Shown: positions 45,782-54,863 of the stretch, in pieces | How positions within the stretch are numbered: the stretch's first letter is position 1 | Layout: every line of letters starts with the position of its first letter | Source: Caloranaerobacter ferrireducens | Lineage (GTDB): Bacteria; Bacillota; Clostridia; Tissierellales; Thermohalobacteraceae | Length of the DNA: 64,000 nucleotides | Assembly: GCF_001730685.1 (NCBI RefSeq) | Contig: NZ_MDJR01000003.1 | Location: 124,001-188,000, forward strand | Direction: 5' to 3' | Translations under genes and position numbers: made by a program | The notes under the pieces: model-generated | Databases searched by the model: none | Seen by the model: only the letters and a program-made list of their open reading frames with translations | What the model was told of the DNA's origin: nothing

Positions 45782-46108
45782 CACTACGATTCAAGACAAG
45801 ATGCTGTAGATTATGCTTATCAATACTATGATGTTTATAATACGGCTGAATACCCAGATTTGAATGATTTAGGTGGAGATTGTGCTAACTTTGTTTCTCA
45901 AGCAATACATACGGGTGGAGTACCAATGGATGATGAAGGTTACCATACAATGATAATTACGGATTATGGATATAATTCTAGTAATAAAAGAGACTTTTTA
46001 ATGACATATCATACTAATGATAGAAAAGACAAACCATTGTCTTGGGTTGTTGAGCAATTCATGGAGTCTGGTGGGGACTATAAAGTAAAGTTTTTTAAAG
46101 TAAATTAG
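45782..46108 (+). pseudogene. Amidase_6-domain protein, truncated and internally deleted
   Basis: From 45782 the frame reads HYDSRQDAVDYAYQYYD, then GGDCANFVSQAIHTGG, which are the start and the cysteine motif of the Amidase_6 domain (putative cell-wall amidase). Immediately upstream in frame is a TGA at 45779, so the N-terminal part is lost. After GGVPMDDEG the sequence jumps to YHTMIITDYG and LMTYHTNDRKDKPLS, the histidine-bearing end of the same domain; the central 50 or so residues are missing without a frameshift. It ends at 46108. A start at TTG 45860 would lack half of the first helix. I read it as a dead gene. Confidence 0.7.
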
Positions 46109-46134
46109 TTATTCTCAAAGATAAGAGGTGGAAT

Positions 46135-46470
46135 ATGAAGTATGCAATTACTATAATATCTCTATTTATTGCTACTGTATTACTATATTTAGGTTTTGCT
46201 CTATCTTTTTTTATTATATCTTTGCATTCAAATAAAGAAGTCGTTAAAAATCCATTTACGTATTACTATATAGCAAAAGTGAAATCATCTGAATGGAAAG
46301 GGCTGGGGTCGGTAAATCACACATATTTCTTTGATAAATTCATAGAAGAAAAAAATAAAAAGGGTTGGAAGTATATCCCAGAAAAGAGACTTGGTCGATT
46401 ATTAGTTTTTGAAAAAGATGGAAAAATCAAAGGGATATCATATCCAAGATTTATAGGTATTAAATGGTAA
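46135..46470 (+). CDS. Small membrane-anchored protein of unknown function
   Basis: A 111-residue protein with one long N-terminal hydrophobic segment (about residues 5-30) and a basic, extracytoplasmic or cytoplasmic C-terminal part rich in K, W and Y. No family is recognised. ATG 46135 follows AGAGGTGG. It lies just after the amidase remnant and could have been its operon partner. Confidence 0.6.
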   Translation: MKYAITIISLFIATVLLYLGFALSFFIISLHSNKEVVKNPFTYYYIAKVKSSEWKGLGSVNHTYFFDKFIEEKNKKGWKYIPEKRLGRLLVFEKDGKIKGISYPRFIGIKW

Positions 46471-46585
46471 TAATAGTTAGTCAAAAGTAACGTTTAGTTT
46501 GACACATGTCATACAGAAATAGAACAGGAGATAGCTACAATGAAACTATAAATTAACTTCAATAGTGGGAAATTACTATATTACT

Positions 46586-46613
46586 GCTGAAGGGAGACCT
46601 TCAGCTTTTTTTA
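46586..46613 (+). terminator. Terminator after the 46135 gene
   Basis: Stem GCTGAAGG (46586-46593) with CCTTCAGC (46598-46605), followed by seven T. Confidence 0.8.
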
Positions 46614-46689
46614 AGGTTTTTTGTTAATAGTTGGGGGAGGCATTCTTTAGAACACTGTCCTTTATTTATATAGAAGGTTATTTTGATAT

Positions 46690-46982
46690 GATAAATTATT
46701 ACGATAAAAAATAAAGAGATATGTGCATAATCTTTCAAGATTTCTAAAGTCGAAGGCATTATGTGCATTACGTTTTAATATCTTAATTTTATTTTTATAT
46801 CTTTCAATATATTCATTAGTGTAAGGAAGATCAAATAAATTAATTATTTCATTAAACTAATTAAAAAGAACATTAGCACAAGAAATATATTTTTTAATAT
46901 TGTTATTTCTAGCTATGTTAGTCCAGTTTTTAAGAAGTATTCTAACTTCATCTGCTGGTTTAGATTGAGTAAATTTATAACG
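46690..46982 (-). mobile_element. ISL3-family transposase remnant
   Basis: The - strand reads from a KFTQSKPADEVRILLKNW stretch through a lysine/isoleucine region, an in-frame stop, then NEYIERYKNKIKILKRNAH and FDFRNLERL. The N-K-I-K-x-L-K-R-x-A-x-x-x-x-x-F-x-N-x-x-x-x pattern is the C-terminal end of ISL3-type DDE transposases. No start, no catalytic N-terminal part and no terminal repeats remain, so it is an inactive fragment. Confidence 0.65.
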
Positions 46983-47291
46983 TTAAAAATTTTTTTCACA
47001 AAATTTCTTTTAAATTTAACAATTTAGTCATATTATTATGTACTTATTGAATGCTTCCTTTTCAAATGTTGTAGGTAATTATATTTTAACGGGCGTTTTG
47101 AATAAGTACATTATTTTTTTGAAAAAAATAATGTTGGAGTTTACCATCCCAACATTATTATAGAACCTTTAAAAAGAATAGTAAAAAAAAATAAGGGAAA
47201 CCTAAATTATAGATTTAAACATAAAGCTTGAATTAATAAATTTAAAACAATAACATAAATTGAAGTTTAGATATATTTAGAAGGTGGTAAA
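46983..47291. other. Gene-free interval with inverted repeats and a candidate SigE promoter
   Basis: Contains an 11-base perfect inverted repeat (ATGTACTTATT at 47038-47048, AATAAGTACAT at 47101-47111) and a hairpin AATAATGTTGG (47127-47137) with CCAACATTATT (47149-47159), possibly a terminator. CATAAATT at 47254-47261, 13 bases after TAATAAA (47234-47240), is a weak match to a SigE promoter for the YIEGIA gene. Confidence 0.4.
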
Positions 47292-48209
47292 ATGTTCAAT
47301 TATAGTCATATAATAATTCCTTCAATAATGTTAGGGATTTTATCAAGAATATCTATGCTTAGAGTTGATCATAGACAATATCCAAGTTATCCTCAAGGAG
47401 TGTTCTCACATCTTACTTTAGGTATTGTAGCAGCAGGATTAGGTTCAGTTGCTTTACCTGCATTATGGGAGAAAGAATACGCTGCAGTTACATTTTTAGC
47501 TTTAGCAGCTCAGCAGTTCAGGGATGTAAGGAATTTAGAACGTCAAAGTTTAGACAACATAGAACCTACTGAATTAGTGGCAAGAGGTACCGCGTATATT
47601 GAAGATATTGCAAAAGCTTTTGAAGCTAGGAACTATATGACTATGCTGACATCTCTTATAGTAAGCATAGTAATATTTTTACTTTTTAAAGTTGGTGTTT
47701 CAAGGACACAATCAATTATTATTGGAGTAATAATTGGTCTAATTTCTATATATTATTTTAACAAAGCAATAGCCAGACAAACAGTTGGAGATATCGCAGA
47801 TGTAGTTCCTGCAGAAATCAAATTTAAAGGGCCATTATTAACAATTAATGATGTTGTAATAATGAATATTGGTTTGAAGGAATCAAGAAAAATATACGAA
47901 GAAAAAGGTATAGCTGTGGAAATTATTCCACATGATGAAAATGGAATTGCAACATTAGCTAATTTAGGACAAAGACAGGCTATTCAGCATAATGCAGCGG
48001 CTTTATTAGGCATAAGGAAAGATGTGGATGAACCTGATTTTACACCTATAGCTAGAAGAGACCCTGAGACAGGGAATATTGTTATGGCTATTGTGCCTAT
48101 GGAACCAGATATAGAATGTTTAATAGAAGCTGTGAAAAGAACAGTTGTATTAGAAAGTGCAAAAAGAAAACCTTTAGCTTCTAAAGCTGGAAGAAAAGCA
48201 GCTGATTAA
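47292..48209 (+). CDS. YIEGIA family membrane protein
   Basis: A 305-residue protein with hydrophobic segments near residues 5-20, 35-60, 118-135 and 140-155, and a C-terminal soluble domain. The family name motif is present as AYIEDIAKAFEARNYMTM near residue 101. Members occur in spore formers next to der, gpsA and spoIVA; the Bacillus relative is YphB, reported as a spore-envelope protein as far as I recall. The strict neighbour is its capping subunit gene 12 bases downstream. ATG 47292 follows AAGGTGG. Confidence 0.85.
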   Translation: MFNYSHIIIPSIMLGILSRISMLRVDHRQYPSYPQGVFSHLTLGIVAAGLGSVALPALWEKEYAAVTFLALAAQQFRDVRNLERQSLDNIEPTELVARGTAYIEDIAKAFEARNYMTMLTSLIVSIVIFLLFKVGVSRTQSIIIGVIIGLISIYYFNKAIARQTVGDIADVVPAEIKFKGPLLTINDVVIMNIGLKESRKIYEEKGIAVEIIPHDENGIATLANLGQRQAIQHNAAALLGIRKDVDEPDFTPIARRDPETGNIVMAIVPMEPDIECLIEAVKRTVVLESAKRKPLASKAGRKAAD

Positions 48210-48221
48210 GGAGTGGGAAAG

Positions 48222-48416
48222 ATGGATGTAGGATTTAAAGAAACGATTTTAGCAGTTGTAACAACTAGAAAAGATACAGTTATAGGTGATAATGTACCAG
48301 TTTTTTATGTAAAAGACGAGGAAGAAAGAGAGAAAATTGCTCTTTTACTATCGAAAATAACTTTGGGGATGGTACACGATTTGGAAAATGGAGCTTATGT
48401 AATTGTAAGGCATTAA
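48222..48416 (+). CDS. Capping complex subunit for YIEGIA
   Basis: A 64-residue soluble protein starting MDVGFKETILAVVTTRKD, with a VFYVKDEEEREKIA stretch and a short hydrophobic end. It fits the small family annotated as the YIEGIA capping complex subunit, always encoded next to the YIEGIA gene. ATG 48222 stands 7 bases after AAGGAG at 48209-48214, overlapping the upstream stop codon; translational coupling is likely. Its biochemical role is not known to me. Confidence 0.75.
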   Translation: MDVGFKETILAVVTTRKDTVIGDNVPVFYVKDEEEREKIALLLSKITLGMVHDLENGAYVIVRH

Positions 48417-48531
48417 GTATTATGACATTTTATAGAGCATTTATATATGTTATAATTAAAGATGTTGCTAAAAATTTTTTGATTATATATAATTAATTGG
48501 TGATATGACATAGGCAAGAATAATATAGGTA

Positions 48532-48540
48532 TGATATAAT
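48532..48540 (+). promoter_or_regulatory. Extended -10 promoter of the DUF512-der unit
   Basis: TGATATAAT (TGN plus TATAAT at 48535-48540), about 45 bases upstream of ATG 48585. The -35 region is poor, which is acceptable for an extended -10 promoter. Confidence 0.5.
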
Positions 48541-48584
48541 ATTAATACCTAGTACTAATAATAGGTAATTATAGAGGGGATATT

Positions 48585-49922
48585 ATGGAAATTAAAAATA
48601 CAAATAGACACACAAATATTATCGAAGCAATTGAAAGTGGTAGTATTGCAGAAGAGTTAGGAATTGAAAGTGGAGATGTGTTGATATCTGTAAATGGATA
48701 TCCAATAACTGATATTTTAGATTACAAATATCAGATTTCTGATGATTATGTTGAAATGACAATACAAAAGAAAAATGGAGAAATATGGGAACTAGAAATT
48801 GAAAAAGATACTAATGAGGATATTGGCATAATATTTACAAATCCCTTAATTGATAAAGCTAAGAGTTGTAGAAATAAGTGTATATTTTGTTTTATAGACC
48901 AATTACCTAAAGGGATGAGAGATACTCTGTATTTTAAGGACGATGATTCGAGATTATCTTTTTTACAGGGTAATTTTATTACGCTTACAAATTTATCTGA
49001 CGATGAGATTGATAGGATTATATTTTATAAGTTAAGTCCAATAAATATATCTGTTCATACAACAGACCCTGAATTAAGAGTAAAAATGTTAAACAATAAA
49101 AATGCTGGTAGATTATACAATATATTGCAAAGGTTTAGTGAAGCAAATATAGAAATGAATTGTCAGATTGTTTTATGTCCAGGAATTAATGATGGTATAT
49201 ATTTAGATAGGACATTGGAAGACTTGGCAGTTTTATATCCAAACGTTAAAAGTGTTGCAGTTGTGCCTGTGGGTGTAACAAAATATAGAAAAGGACTATT
49301 TAAATTAGAAACATATAACAAGTATACAGCTGAAAAATTGTTAGATTTCATTAATAAAAAACAAAAAGAATATCTTAAAAAATTAGGTTCAAGGTTTGTT
49401 TTTGCTGCTGATGAATTTTATGTCCTTGCAAAAAAGGAAATACCTTTATTTGATGAATATGAGGGTTTTCCACAGTTAGAGAATGGTGTAGGATTGATGA
49501 GATTATTTTTTGAAGAAGTATGTAAAGCTTTAGCTCAAATAGATAAAGATATGCAATTAAATAAAAAATTTACTATAGCAACAGGCATGTTAGCTTATCC
49601 TTTTATGAAAGATGTTGCTGATTTAGTTATGAGTAAATTTAGAGATCTTAATTTACAAGTTGAACCTATAGGTAATAATTTTTTTGGAGAAACAATAACT
49701 GTATCAGGGCTTATAACTGGGACCGATTTAATTGGACAACTTACTGGAAAAGATTTAGGGGATGGACTAATAATTCCAAAATCTATGTTGAAACGTGACG
49801 AAAATATTTTCTTAGATGATATTACTGTGGAAGAAGTAGAAAAAAGATTAAATGTAAAAGTGATTGTTTTGGATGTTGATGGATATGAGTTTGTAGATTT
49901 CTACAAAAAATATGCGAGGTGA
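48585..49922 (+). CDS. DUF512 radical-SAM-like protein with PDZ domain
   Basis: A 445-residue protein: an N-terminal PDZ-like domain ([23 protein letters not shown], written in parts: [15 protein letters not shown]), a CRNKCIFCF cluster (C-x3-C-x2-C) near residue 92 characteristic of radical SAM proteins, then a DUF512 domain (FADEFY-like [14 protein letters not shown] near 272, and GMLAYPFM). The family is widespread in Clostridia and often next to der; the reaction is unknown. Its last four bases overlap the upstream in-frame part of der. A single extended -10 promoter serves the group. Confidence 0.88.
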   Translation: MEIKNTNRHTNIIEAIESGSIAEELGIESGDVLISVNGYPITDILDYKYQISDDYVEMTIQKKNGEIWELEIEKDTNEDIGIIFTNPLIDKAKSCRNKCIFCFIDQLPKGMRDTLYFKDDDSRLSFLQGNFITLTNLSDDEIDRIIFYKLSPINISVHTTDPELRVKMLNNKNAGRLYNILQRFSEANIEMNCQIVLCPGINDGIYLDRTLEDLAVLYPNVKSVAVVPVGVTKYRKGLFKLETYNKYTAEKLLDFINKKQKEYLKKLGSRFVFAADEFYVLAKKEIPLFDEYEGFPQLENGVGLMRLFFEEVCKALAQIDKDMQLNKKFTIATGMLAYPFMKDVADLVMSKFRDLNLQVEPIGNNFFGETITVSGLITGTDLIGQLTGKDLGDGLIIPKSMLKRDENIFLDDITVEEVEKRLNVKVIVLDVDGYEFVDFYKKYAR

Positions 49923-49927
49923 TGTAT

Positions 49928-51244
49928 ATGGCAAGACCGGTTGTAGCTATTGTAGGTAGACCAAATGTAGGAAAATCTACTCTTTTTAATAGAATAGCAG
50001 GTAGAAGGATAGCAATTGTAGAAGATAGACCTGGAGTTACTAGAGATAGAATTTATGCTGAAGCTGAATGGTTAAACAAGTATTTTACTTTGATTGATAC
50101 AGGAGGAATTGAGCCTGATACAGAAGATATAATTTTATCACAAATGAGAAGGCAGGCACAAATAGCAATTGATACTGCAGACGTTATTTTGTTTGTTGTA
50201 GATGGAATAGAGGGATTAACATCTACTGATAGAGAAGTAGCTAATATGTTAAGAAAATCTAAGAAGAAGGTATTACTAGTTTGTAATAAAATTGATACAC
50301 CTATGACTCCAGATACGATTTATGAATTTTATGAACTAGGATTAGGTGATCCTATAGCGATATCAGCTTCACAGGGATTAGGAATTGGAGATTTATTAGA
50401 TGCAGTAATTGAGCATTTTCCAGAGGATAAAGATACAGAATATGAAGAAGGTGTAATTAAAGTTGCAGTAATAGGAAAACCGAATGCAGGAAAATCATCT
50501 TTGATAAATAAAATTTTAGGAGAAGAGAGAGTTATAGTAAGTGATATACCTGGTACAACTAGAGATGCAATAGATACACCATTTCAAGTGGGAGAAGATA
50601 AGTTTGTTTTTATAGATACAGCTGGTATCAGAAGAAGGAAAAAAATTAATGAGAATGTAGAAAAATATAGTGTGATTAGATCATTAACAGCGATTGAAAG
50701 AGCGGATGTTTGTTTATTAGTTATAGATTCATTAGAATCTGTTACTGAGCAAGATGCTAAAATAGCGGGATATGCTCATGAAAATGGAAAAGCTACTATT
50801 ATTATTATGAACAAATGGGATCTTGTTGAAAAAGATGATAAAACTTATTTAAGATATGAAAAGGAAATTAGGGAACGATTATCATTTATGTCTTATGCCC
50901 CAATATTATTTATTTCAGCAAAAACAGGACAAAGAGTTAATAGAATAATTGATTTAATAAAGAAAGTTTCTAACAATCATTCTATGAGAATTAGCACTGG
51001 TGTATTAAATGATATCATTGGTGAAGCAGTACTTATGAACCAGCCACCATCAGACAAAGGGAGAAGATTAAAAATATACTATGGTACTCAGGTAGGAATA
51101 AAGCCTCCGAAATTTGTTATTTTTATTAATGACATAGAGTTAATGCATTTTTCTTATCAAAGATATTTAGAAAATCAAATAAGGCAGACATTTGGCTTTG
51201 AAGGAACGCCTATTCAATTAGAATTTAAAGAAAAGGGGGATTAG
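49928..51244 (+). CDS. der: Ribosome biogenesis GTPase Der (EngA)
   Basis: A 438-residue protein with two tandem GTPase domains: G1 GRPNVGKST at residues 10-18 and GKPNAGKSS near 183, each with DxxG (DTGG, DTAG) and NKxD (NKID, NKWD), plus a C-terminal KH-like domain ending in [10 protein letters not shown]. Der acts in 50S subunit assembly and is essential in most bacteria. ATG 49928 is placed 7 bases after GAGGTG at 49915-49920, which itself covers the previous stop codon. Confidence 0.97.
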   Translation: MARPVVAIVGRPNVGKSTLFNRIAGRRIAIVEDRPGVTRDRIYAEAEWLNKYFTLIDTGGIEPDTEDIILSQMRRQAQIAIDTADVILFVVDGIEGLTSTDREVANMLRKSKKKVLLVCNKIDTPMTPDTIYEFYELGLGDPIAISASQGLGIGDLLDAVIEHFPEDKDTEYEEGVIKVAVIGKPNAGKSSLINKILGEERVIVSDIPGTTRDAIDTPFQVGEDKFVFIDTAGIRRRKKINENVEKYSVIRSLTAIERADVCLLVIDSLESVTEQDAKIAGYAHENGKATIIIMNKWDLVEKDDKTYLRYEKEIRERLSFMSYAPILFISAKTGQRVNRIIDLIKKVSNNHSMRISTGVLNDIIGEAVLMNQPPSDKGRRLKIYYGTQVGIKPPKFVIFINDIELMHFSYQRYLENQIRQTFGFEGTPIQLEFKEKGD

Positions 51245-51841
51245 ATGTATAAAATCTTATTAGTACTATTATTGAGTTATTTAATAGGGAATATAAATAC
51301 AGCCTATTTAATAGGAAAAATATTTGAAAACAAAGATATTAGAAATTATGGAAGTGGGAATGCAGGAGCTACAAATGCTTTAAGAGTTTTTGGTGTAAAG
51401 ATAGCAGCTATAACATTTTTATTTGATTTATTAAAAGCAGTGATAGCAGTAATTTTAGGTAAAATGATTTTAGGAGAAACAGGGATGTTTCTTTCTGGTG
51501 TGAGTGTAGTTGTAGGTCATAATTGGCCAGTCTTATTGAATTTTAAAGGTGGGAAAGGCATAGCGTCAACCATTGGTGTAATGTTAGTTGTTAACTATAA
51601 GATAGCAATTATTTGTGTAGCTATTGGTTTGATTATTGTTATAAGATCGAAATATGTTTCATTAGGTTCAGTAATAACAATGGCTTTATTACCTATTATA
51701 GGACTAATTATAAATAGACCTTTTAATTTAGACTTCTTAATCTTTACATTAATACTATCTGTTATGGCTATTTATAGACATAAAGAAAATATATCACGAT
51801 TATTGAAAGGACAAGAAAGAAAGATAGGTCAAAGGGTTTAA
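51245..51841 (+). CDS. plsY: Glycerol-3-phosphate 1-O-acyltransferase PlsY
   Basis: A 198-residue membrane enzyme with five helices and the three PlsY motifs: YGSGNAGATNALR near residue 34, GHNWPVLLNFKGGKGIA near 91, and an E-bearing third region near the end (RHKENISRLLKG). It uses acyl phosphate to make lysophosphatidic acid, the first step in membrane phospholipid synthesis. Its ATG follows the der stop without a gap, behind AAAGGGGG. It works next to GpsA, which makes the acceptor. Confidence 0.95.
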   Translation: MYKILLVLLLSYLIGNINTAYLIGKIFENKDIRNYGSGNAGATNALRVFGVKIAAITFLFDLLKAVIAVILGKMILGETGMFLSGVSVVVGHNWPVLLNFKGGKGIASTIGVMLVVNYKIAIICVAIGLIIVIRSKYVSLGSVITMALLPIIGLIINRPFNLDFLIFTLILSVMAIYRHKENISRLLKGQERKIGQRV

Positions 51842-51857
51842 ATGAGGAGGAATAGTA

Positions 51858-52886
51858 ATGGAAGTGACTATTGGCGTTTTAGGGGGAGGTAGCTGGGGTA
51901 CGGCTTTAGCTTTATTACTTGCCAATAAAGGCTATCATGTTGACTTATGGGTAAGAGATATAGATCAATGCAATTATATGAAAGAAGCTAGAGAAAATAA
52001 AAAGTATTTACCTAATGTTAAGCTGTCAGATAATATTAACGTTACTAATGATATAGAAGAAGCTGTTTATAGAAAAAATATAATTTTATTGGCTGTACCA
52101 TCACATGCTGTTAGAGAGACAATCAAGAAATTTAAAACTCAATTGAAAGAACAGCCTATTTTAGTTAATGTAGCAAAAGGGATAGAAACAGATACTTTGC
52201 TTAGAGTTTCAGAGATTGTGAAACAAGAGTTGCCAACTATTGAGTACACTGTTATTTCAGGCCCTTCACATGCTGAAGAGGTTTCTAGAGATATACCGAC
52301 AGCAGTAGTGGCTGCATCTACAAACAAAAAAACTGCTGAATATATTCAAGAAGTGTTTATGACTCCTAGGTTTAGGGTTTATACAAATCCTGATGTAATA
52401 GGTGTAGAACTTGGTGGAGCATTGAAAAATGTAATAGCTTTAGGAGCAGGTATATCAGATGGATTAGGATATGGAGATAATACTAAAGCGGCACTTATGA
52501 ACAGAGGAATTATTGAAATTTCACGTTTAGGCGAAAAAATGGGAGCAAATAAAAAGACATTTGCTGGTCTTTCAGGAATAGGTGATTTGATTGTTACGTG
52601 TACGAGTCTTCATAGTAGAAATAGACGAGCAGGCATTAAAATTGGACAAGGAGCTAGTTTAGAGGAAGCAATTAAATCTGTAGGAATGGTAGTAGAAGGA
52701 GTAAGGACAACTAAGGCAGCATATGAACTATCTAGAAAATATAATGTAAAAATGCCGATAACGGAAGAAATTTATGGAGTGCTTTATGAAGGAAAAGATG
52801 TTAGATATTCTGTCTTTAATTTAATGATGAGAGATAAAAAACATGAGATGGAAGAAATTGTACAGGAAACGGGATTTAATTGGTAG
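51858..52886 (+). CDS. gpsA: NAD(P)-dependent glycerol-3-phosphate dehydrogenase GpsA
   Basis: A 342-residue dehydrogenase. The nucleotide-binding loop GGGSWGTALA is at residues 8-17, the substrate/catalytic region GVELGGALKNVIALGAG near 175 with the conserved lysine, and GLSGIGDLIVTC near 235. It supplies sn-glycerol 3-phosphate for PlsY and phospholipid synthesis. ATG 51858 follows GAGGAGG, 16 bases after plsY. A terminator follows. Confidence 0.96.
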   Translation: MEVTIGVLGGGSWGTALALLLANKGYHVDLWVRDIDQCNYMKEARENKKYLPNVKLSDNINVTNDIEEAVYRKNIILLAVPSHAVRETIKKFKTQLKEQPILVNVAKGIETDTLLRVSEIVKQELPTIEYTVISGPSHAEEVSRDIPTAVVAASTNKKTAEYIQEVFMTPRFRVYTNPDVIGVELGGALKNVIALGAGISDGLGYGDNTKAALMNRGIIEISRLGEKMGANKKTFAGLSGIGDLIVTCTSLHSRNRRAGIKIGQGASLEEAIKSVGMVVEGVRTTKAAYELSRKYNVKMPITEEIYGVLYEGKDVRYSVFNLMMRDKKHEMEEIVQETGFNW

Positions 52887-52912
52887 GGACATCGAAAGGA
52901 TGTCCTTTTTTT
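52886..52912 (+). terminator. Terminator after gpsA
   Basis: Stem GGACATC (52887-52893) with GATGTCC (52899-52905) and a run of seven T. Confidence 0.85.
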
Positions 52913-52920
52913 GTTAGCAT

Positions 52921-52950
52921 GTCATATTATTTTAATCTTTTCATATATAT
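52921..52950 (+). promoter_or_regulatory. SigE-like promoter of spoIVA
   Basis: GTCATATT (52921-52928), a 13-base spacer and CATATATAT (52942-52950) match the SigE pattern of an ATATT-type -35 and CATACAnT-type -10. spoIVA is SigE-dependent in Bacillus, and sigE is encoded in this window. Confidence 0.55.
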
Positions 52951-53049
52951 ATAATGTTAAGAACTAAGTCCAACTTCATATTTTTCTGAAAGAAAAATTA
53001 TACTAAAAATGGAGATTCTTCAATATATTATATAAAGGGGGGAAAATGG

Positions 53050-54528
53050 ATGAAGAATTTCGATATATACAAAGATATTGCTGAAAGAACGGATGGAGAT
53101 ATATATATTGGAGTTGTAGGACCTGTTAGAACAGGTAAATCAACGTTTATTAAAAGGTTTATGGAATTACTAGTTATACCAAATATAGATAATACATATA
53201 GAAAAGAAAGAGCTAATGATGAATTACCACAAAGTGGAGCTGGTAGAACTATAATGACAACTGAACCTAAATTTGTACCAAGTGAAGCTGTTGAATTAAC
53301 TTTGAAAGATAATGTTAAGTTTAGGGTCAGAATGGTAGATTGCGTAGGATACATAGTAAAAGGGGCTTTAGGACATGAAGAAAATAATATGCCTAGAATG
53401 GTTACTACACCATGGTTTGAAAAAGAGATACCATTTGAAGAAGCTGCGGAAATAGGGACTAGAAAAGTTATAACTGATCATTCTACAATTGGATTAGTTA
53501 TAACCACTGATGGTTCTATAACAGACATTGAAAGGTCTAATTATATTAAGGCTGAAGAAAGAGTTATTAGTGAATTAAAAGAACTTGATAAACCTTTTGT
53601 AATATTACTCAATTCAAGGCATCCAGATTTAGATAGTACAATAGCACTCAGAGAAAGTTTAGAGGAAAAATATCAAACACCAGTAATTGCAGTTGACTGT
53701 TTAAATATGTCTATAGAAGATGTAAATAATATTCTTGAAAAAGTATTGCTAGAATTCCCAATAAGAGAGATTAACATTAATCTACCTGGTTGGGTTGAAG
53801 GATTATCTAACAAACATTGGATACGTGAAAATATATTAAATTCAATTAAGGAAACTGTAACAGAATTATATAGAATTAGGGATATTACAAATACATTAGA
53901 TAAATTTACAGATTGTGAGGCTATTAAAAATGCAACTATATCTGAAATCAAATTAGGTGAAGGAATAGCTAATATTGAAATGGATGTTGAAAATGATTTA
54001 TTATATGATGTAATAAGTGAAATAACAGGTTATAAAATAGTTGGAGAACATCAGTTATTGGGATTAATTTCAAAACTTGCAAAATCTAAGAAAGAATATG
54101 ATAAAATAGAAAGTGCGTTAAAAGACGTAAGAGAGAAAGGATACGGATTAGTACCTCCTAGCCTTGAAGAATTAGAATTGTATGAACCTGAAATTTTCAG
54201 GCAAGGTAATAGATTTGGAGTTAAATTGCGTGCAAATGCACCAAGTTTACATTTGATTAGAGCAGATATAACAACTGAAGTATCGCCAATTATTGGAACA
54301 GAGAAGCAGAGTGAAGAATTACTAAAATATTTACTAGATGAGTTTGAAAATGACCCTTCAAAAATCTGGGAATCAAATATGTTTGGCAAGTCACTACATG
54401 ATCTGGTAAAAGAGCAGCTTCAGAGCAAGCTCAATATGATGCCTGATGATGCAAGAGCTAAGATTCAGAAAACTCTTCAACGTATTGTAAATGAAGGCGG
54501 TGGAGGGCTAATCTGTATCATAATATAA
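53050..54528 (+). CDS. spoIVA: Stage IV sporulation protein A (spore coat ATPase)
   Basis: A 492-residue protein with an N-terminal TRAFAC-like NTPase domain: Walker A GPVRTGKST at residues 25-33 and the downstream VDCVGY motif near 97. A long central part and a C-terminal region ending in GGGLICIII follow. SpoIVA polymerises with ATP hydrolysis on the forespore surface, anchored by SpoVM, and is the base layer of the spore coat. It is monocistronic, behind a SigE-like promoter, with a strong terminator after it. Length matches the family (492 in Bacillus). Confidence 0.96.
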   Translation: MKNFDIYKDIAERTDGDIYIGVVGPVRTGKSTFIKRFMELLVIPNIDNTYRKERANDELPQSGAGRTIMTTEPKFVPSEAVELTLKDNVKFRVRMVDCVGYIVKGALGHEENNMPRMVTTPWFEKEIPFEEAAEIGTRKVITDHSTIGLVITTDGSITDIERSNYIKAEERVISELKELDKPFVILLNSRHPDLDSTIALRESLEEKYQTPVIAVDCLNMSIEDVNNILEKVLLEFPIREININLPGWVEGLSNKHWIRENILNSIKETVTELYRIRDITNTLDKFTDCEAIKNATISEIKLGEGIANIEMDVENDLLYDVISEITGYKIVGEHQLLGLISKLAKSKKEYDKIESALKDVREKGYGLVPPSLEELELYEPEIFRQGNRFGVKLRANAPSLHLIRADITTEVSPIIGTEKQSEELLKYLLDEFENDPSKIWESNMFGKSLHDLVKEQLQSKLNMMPDDARAKIQKTLQRIVNEGGGGLICIII

Positions 54529-54550
54529 TAAGATTATGATATAGATTACA

Positions 54551-54586
54551 AAATAAATGGGAAGGTTTTACCTTCCCATTTATTTT
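54551..54586 (+). terminator. Terminator after spoIVA
   Basis: Perfect 15-base arms 54551-54565 and 54571-54585 (core AATGGGAAGG / CCTTCCCATT), ending in TTTT. It is symmetrical enough to serve tRNA-Pro on the other strand as well. Confidence 0.8.
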
Positions 54587-54595
54587 GTATGAAAA

Positions 54596-54673
54596 TGGTC
54601 GGGATGACTGGATTCGAACCAGCGACCCCAAGTCCCCCAGACTTGTGCGCTAACCAAACTGCGCTACATCCCG
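54596..54673 (-). tRNA. tRNA-Pro (anticodon GGG), CCA encoded
   Basis: The - strand folds into a full cloverleaf: acceptor CGGGATG with CATCCCG, D-stem GCGC/GCGC, anticodon stem CAAGT/ACTTG around loop CTGGGGG (anticodon GGG), and T-stem CTGG/CCAG around TTCGAAT. The discriminator A is followed by an encoded CCA. It reads CCC/CCU proline codons. It is a single tRNA gene between spoIVA and the HlyD-like gene. Confidence 0.95.
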
Positions 54674-54863
54674 AGAGTAATACATATTATACACATTTTT
54701 TTAGAATTTGTAAAGTTGATATAGAAATTATGATATACTTGATTTACAAACAGAAATAGGTCTTTAGTTATATTTGCATATGAATAACGCTTATTGTTAA
54801 AATAATAAAGGAAAATCTTAAAAGATGAAGAAATATAATATAAAGTTTTAGTGTGGTGATATT

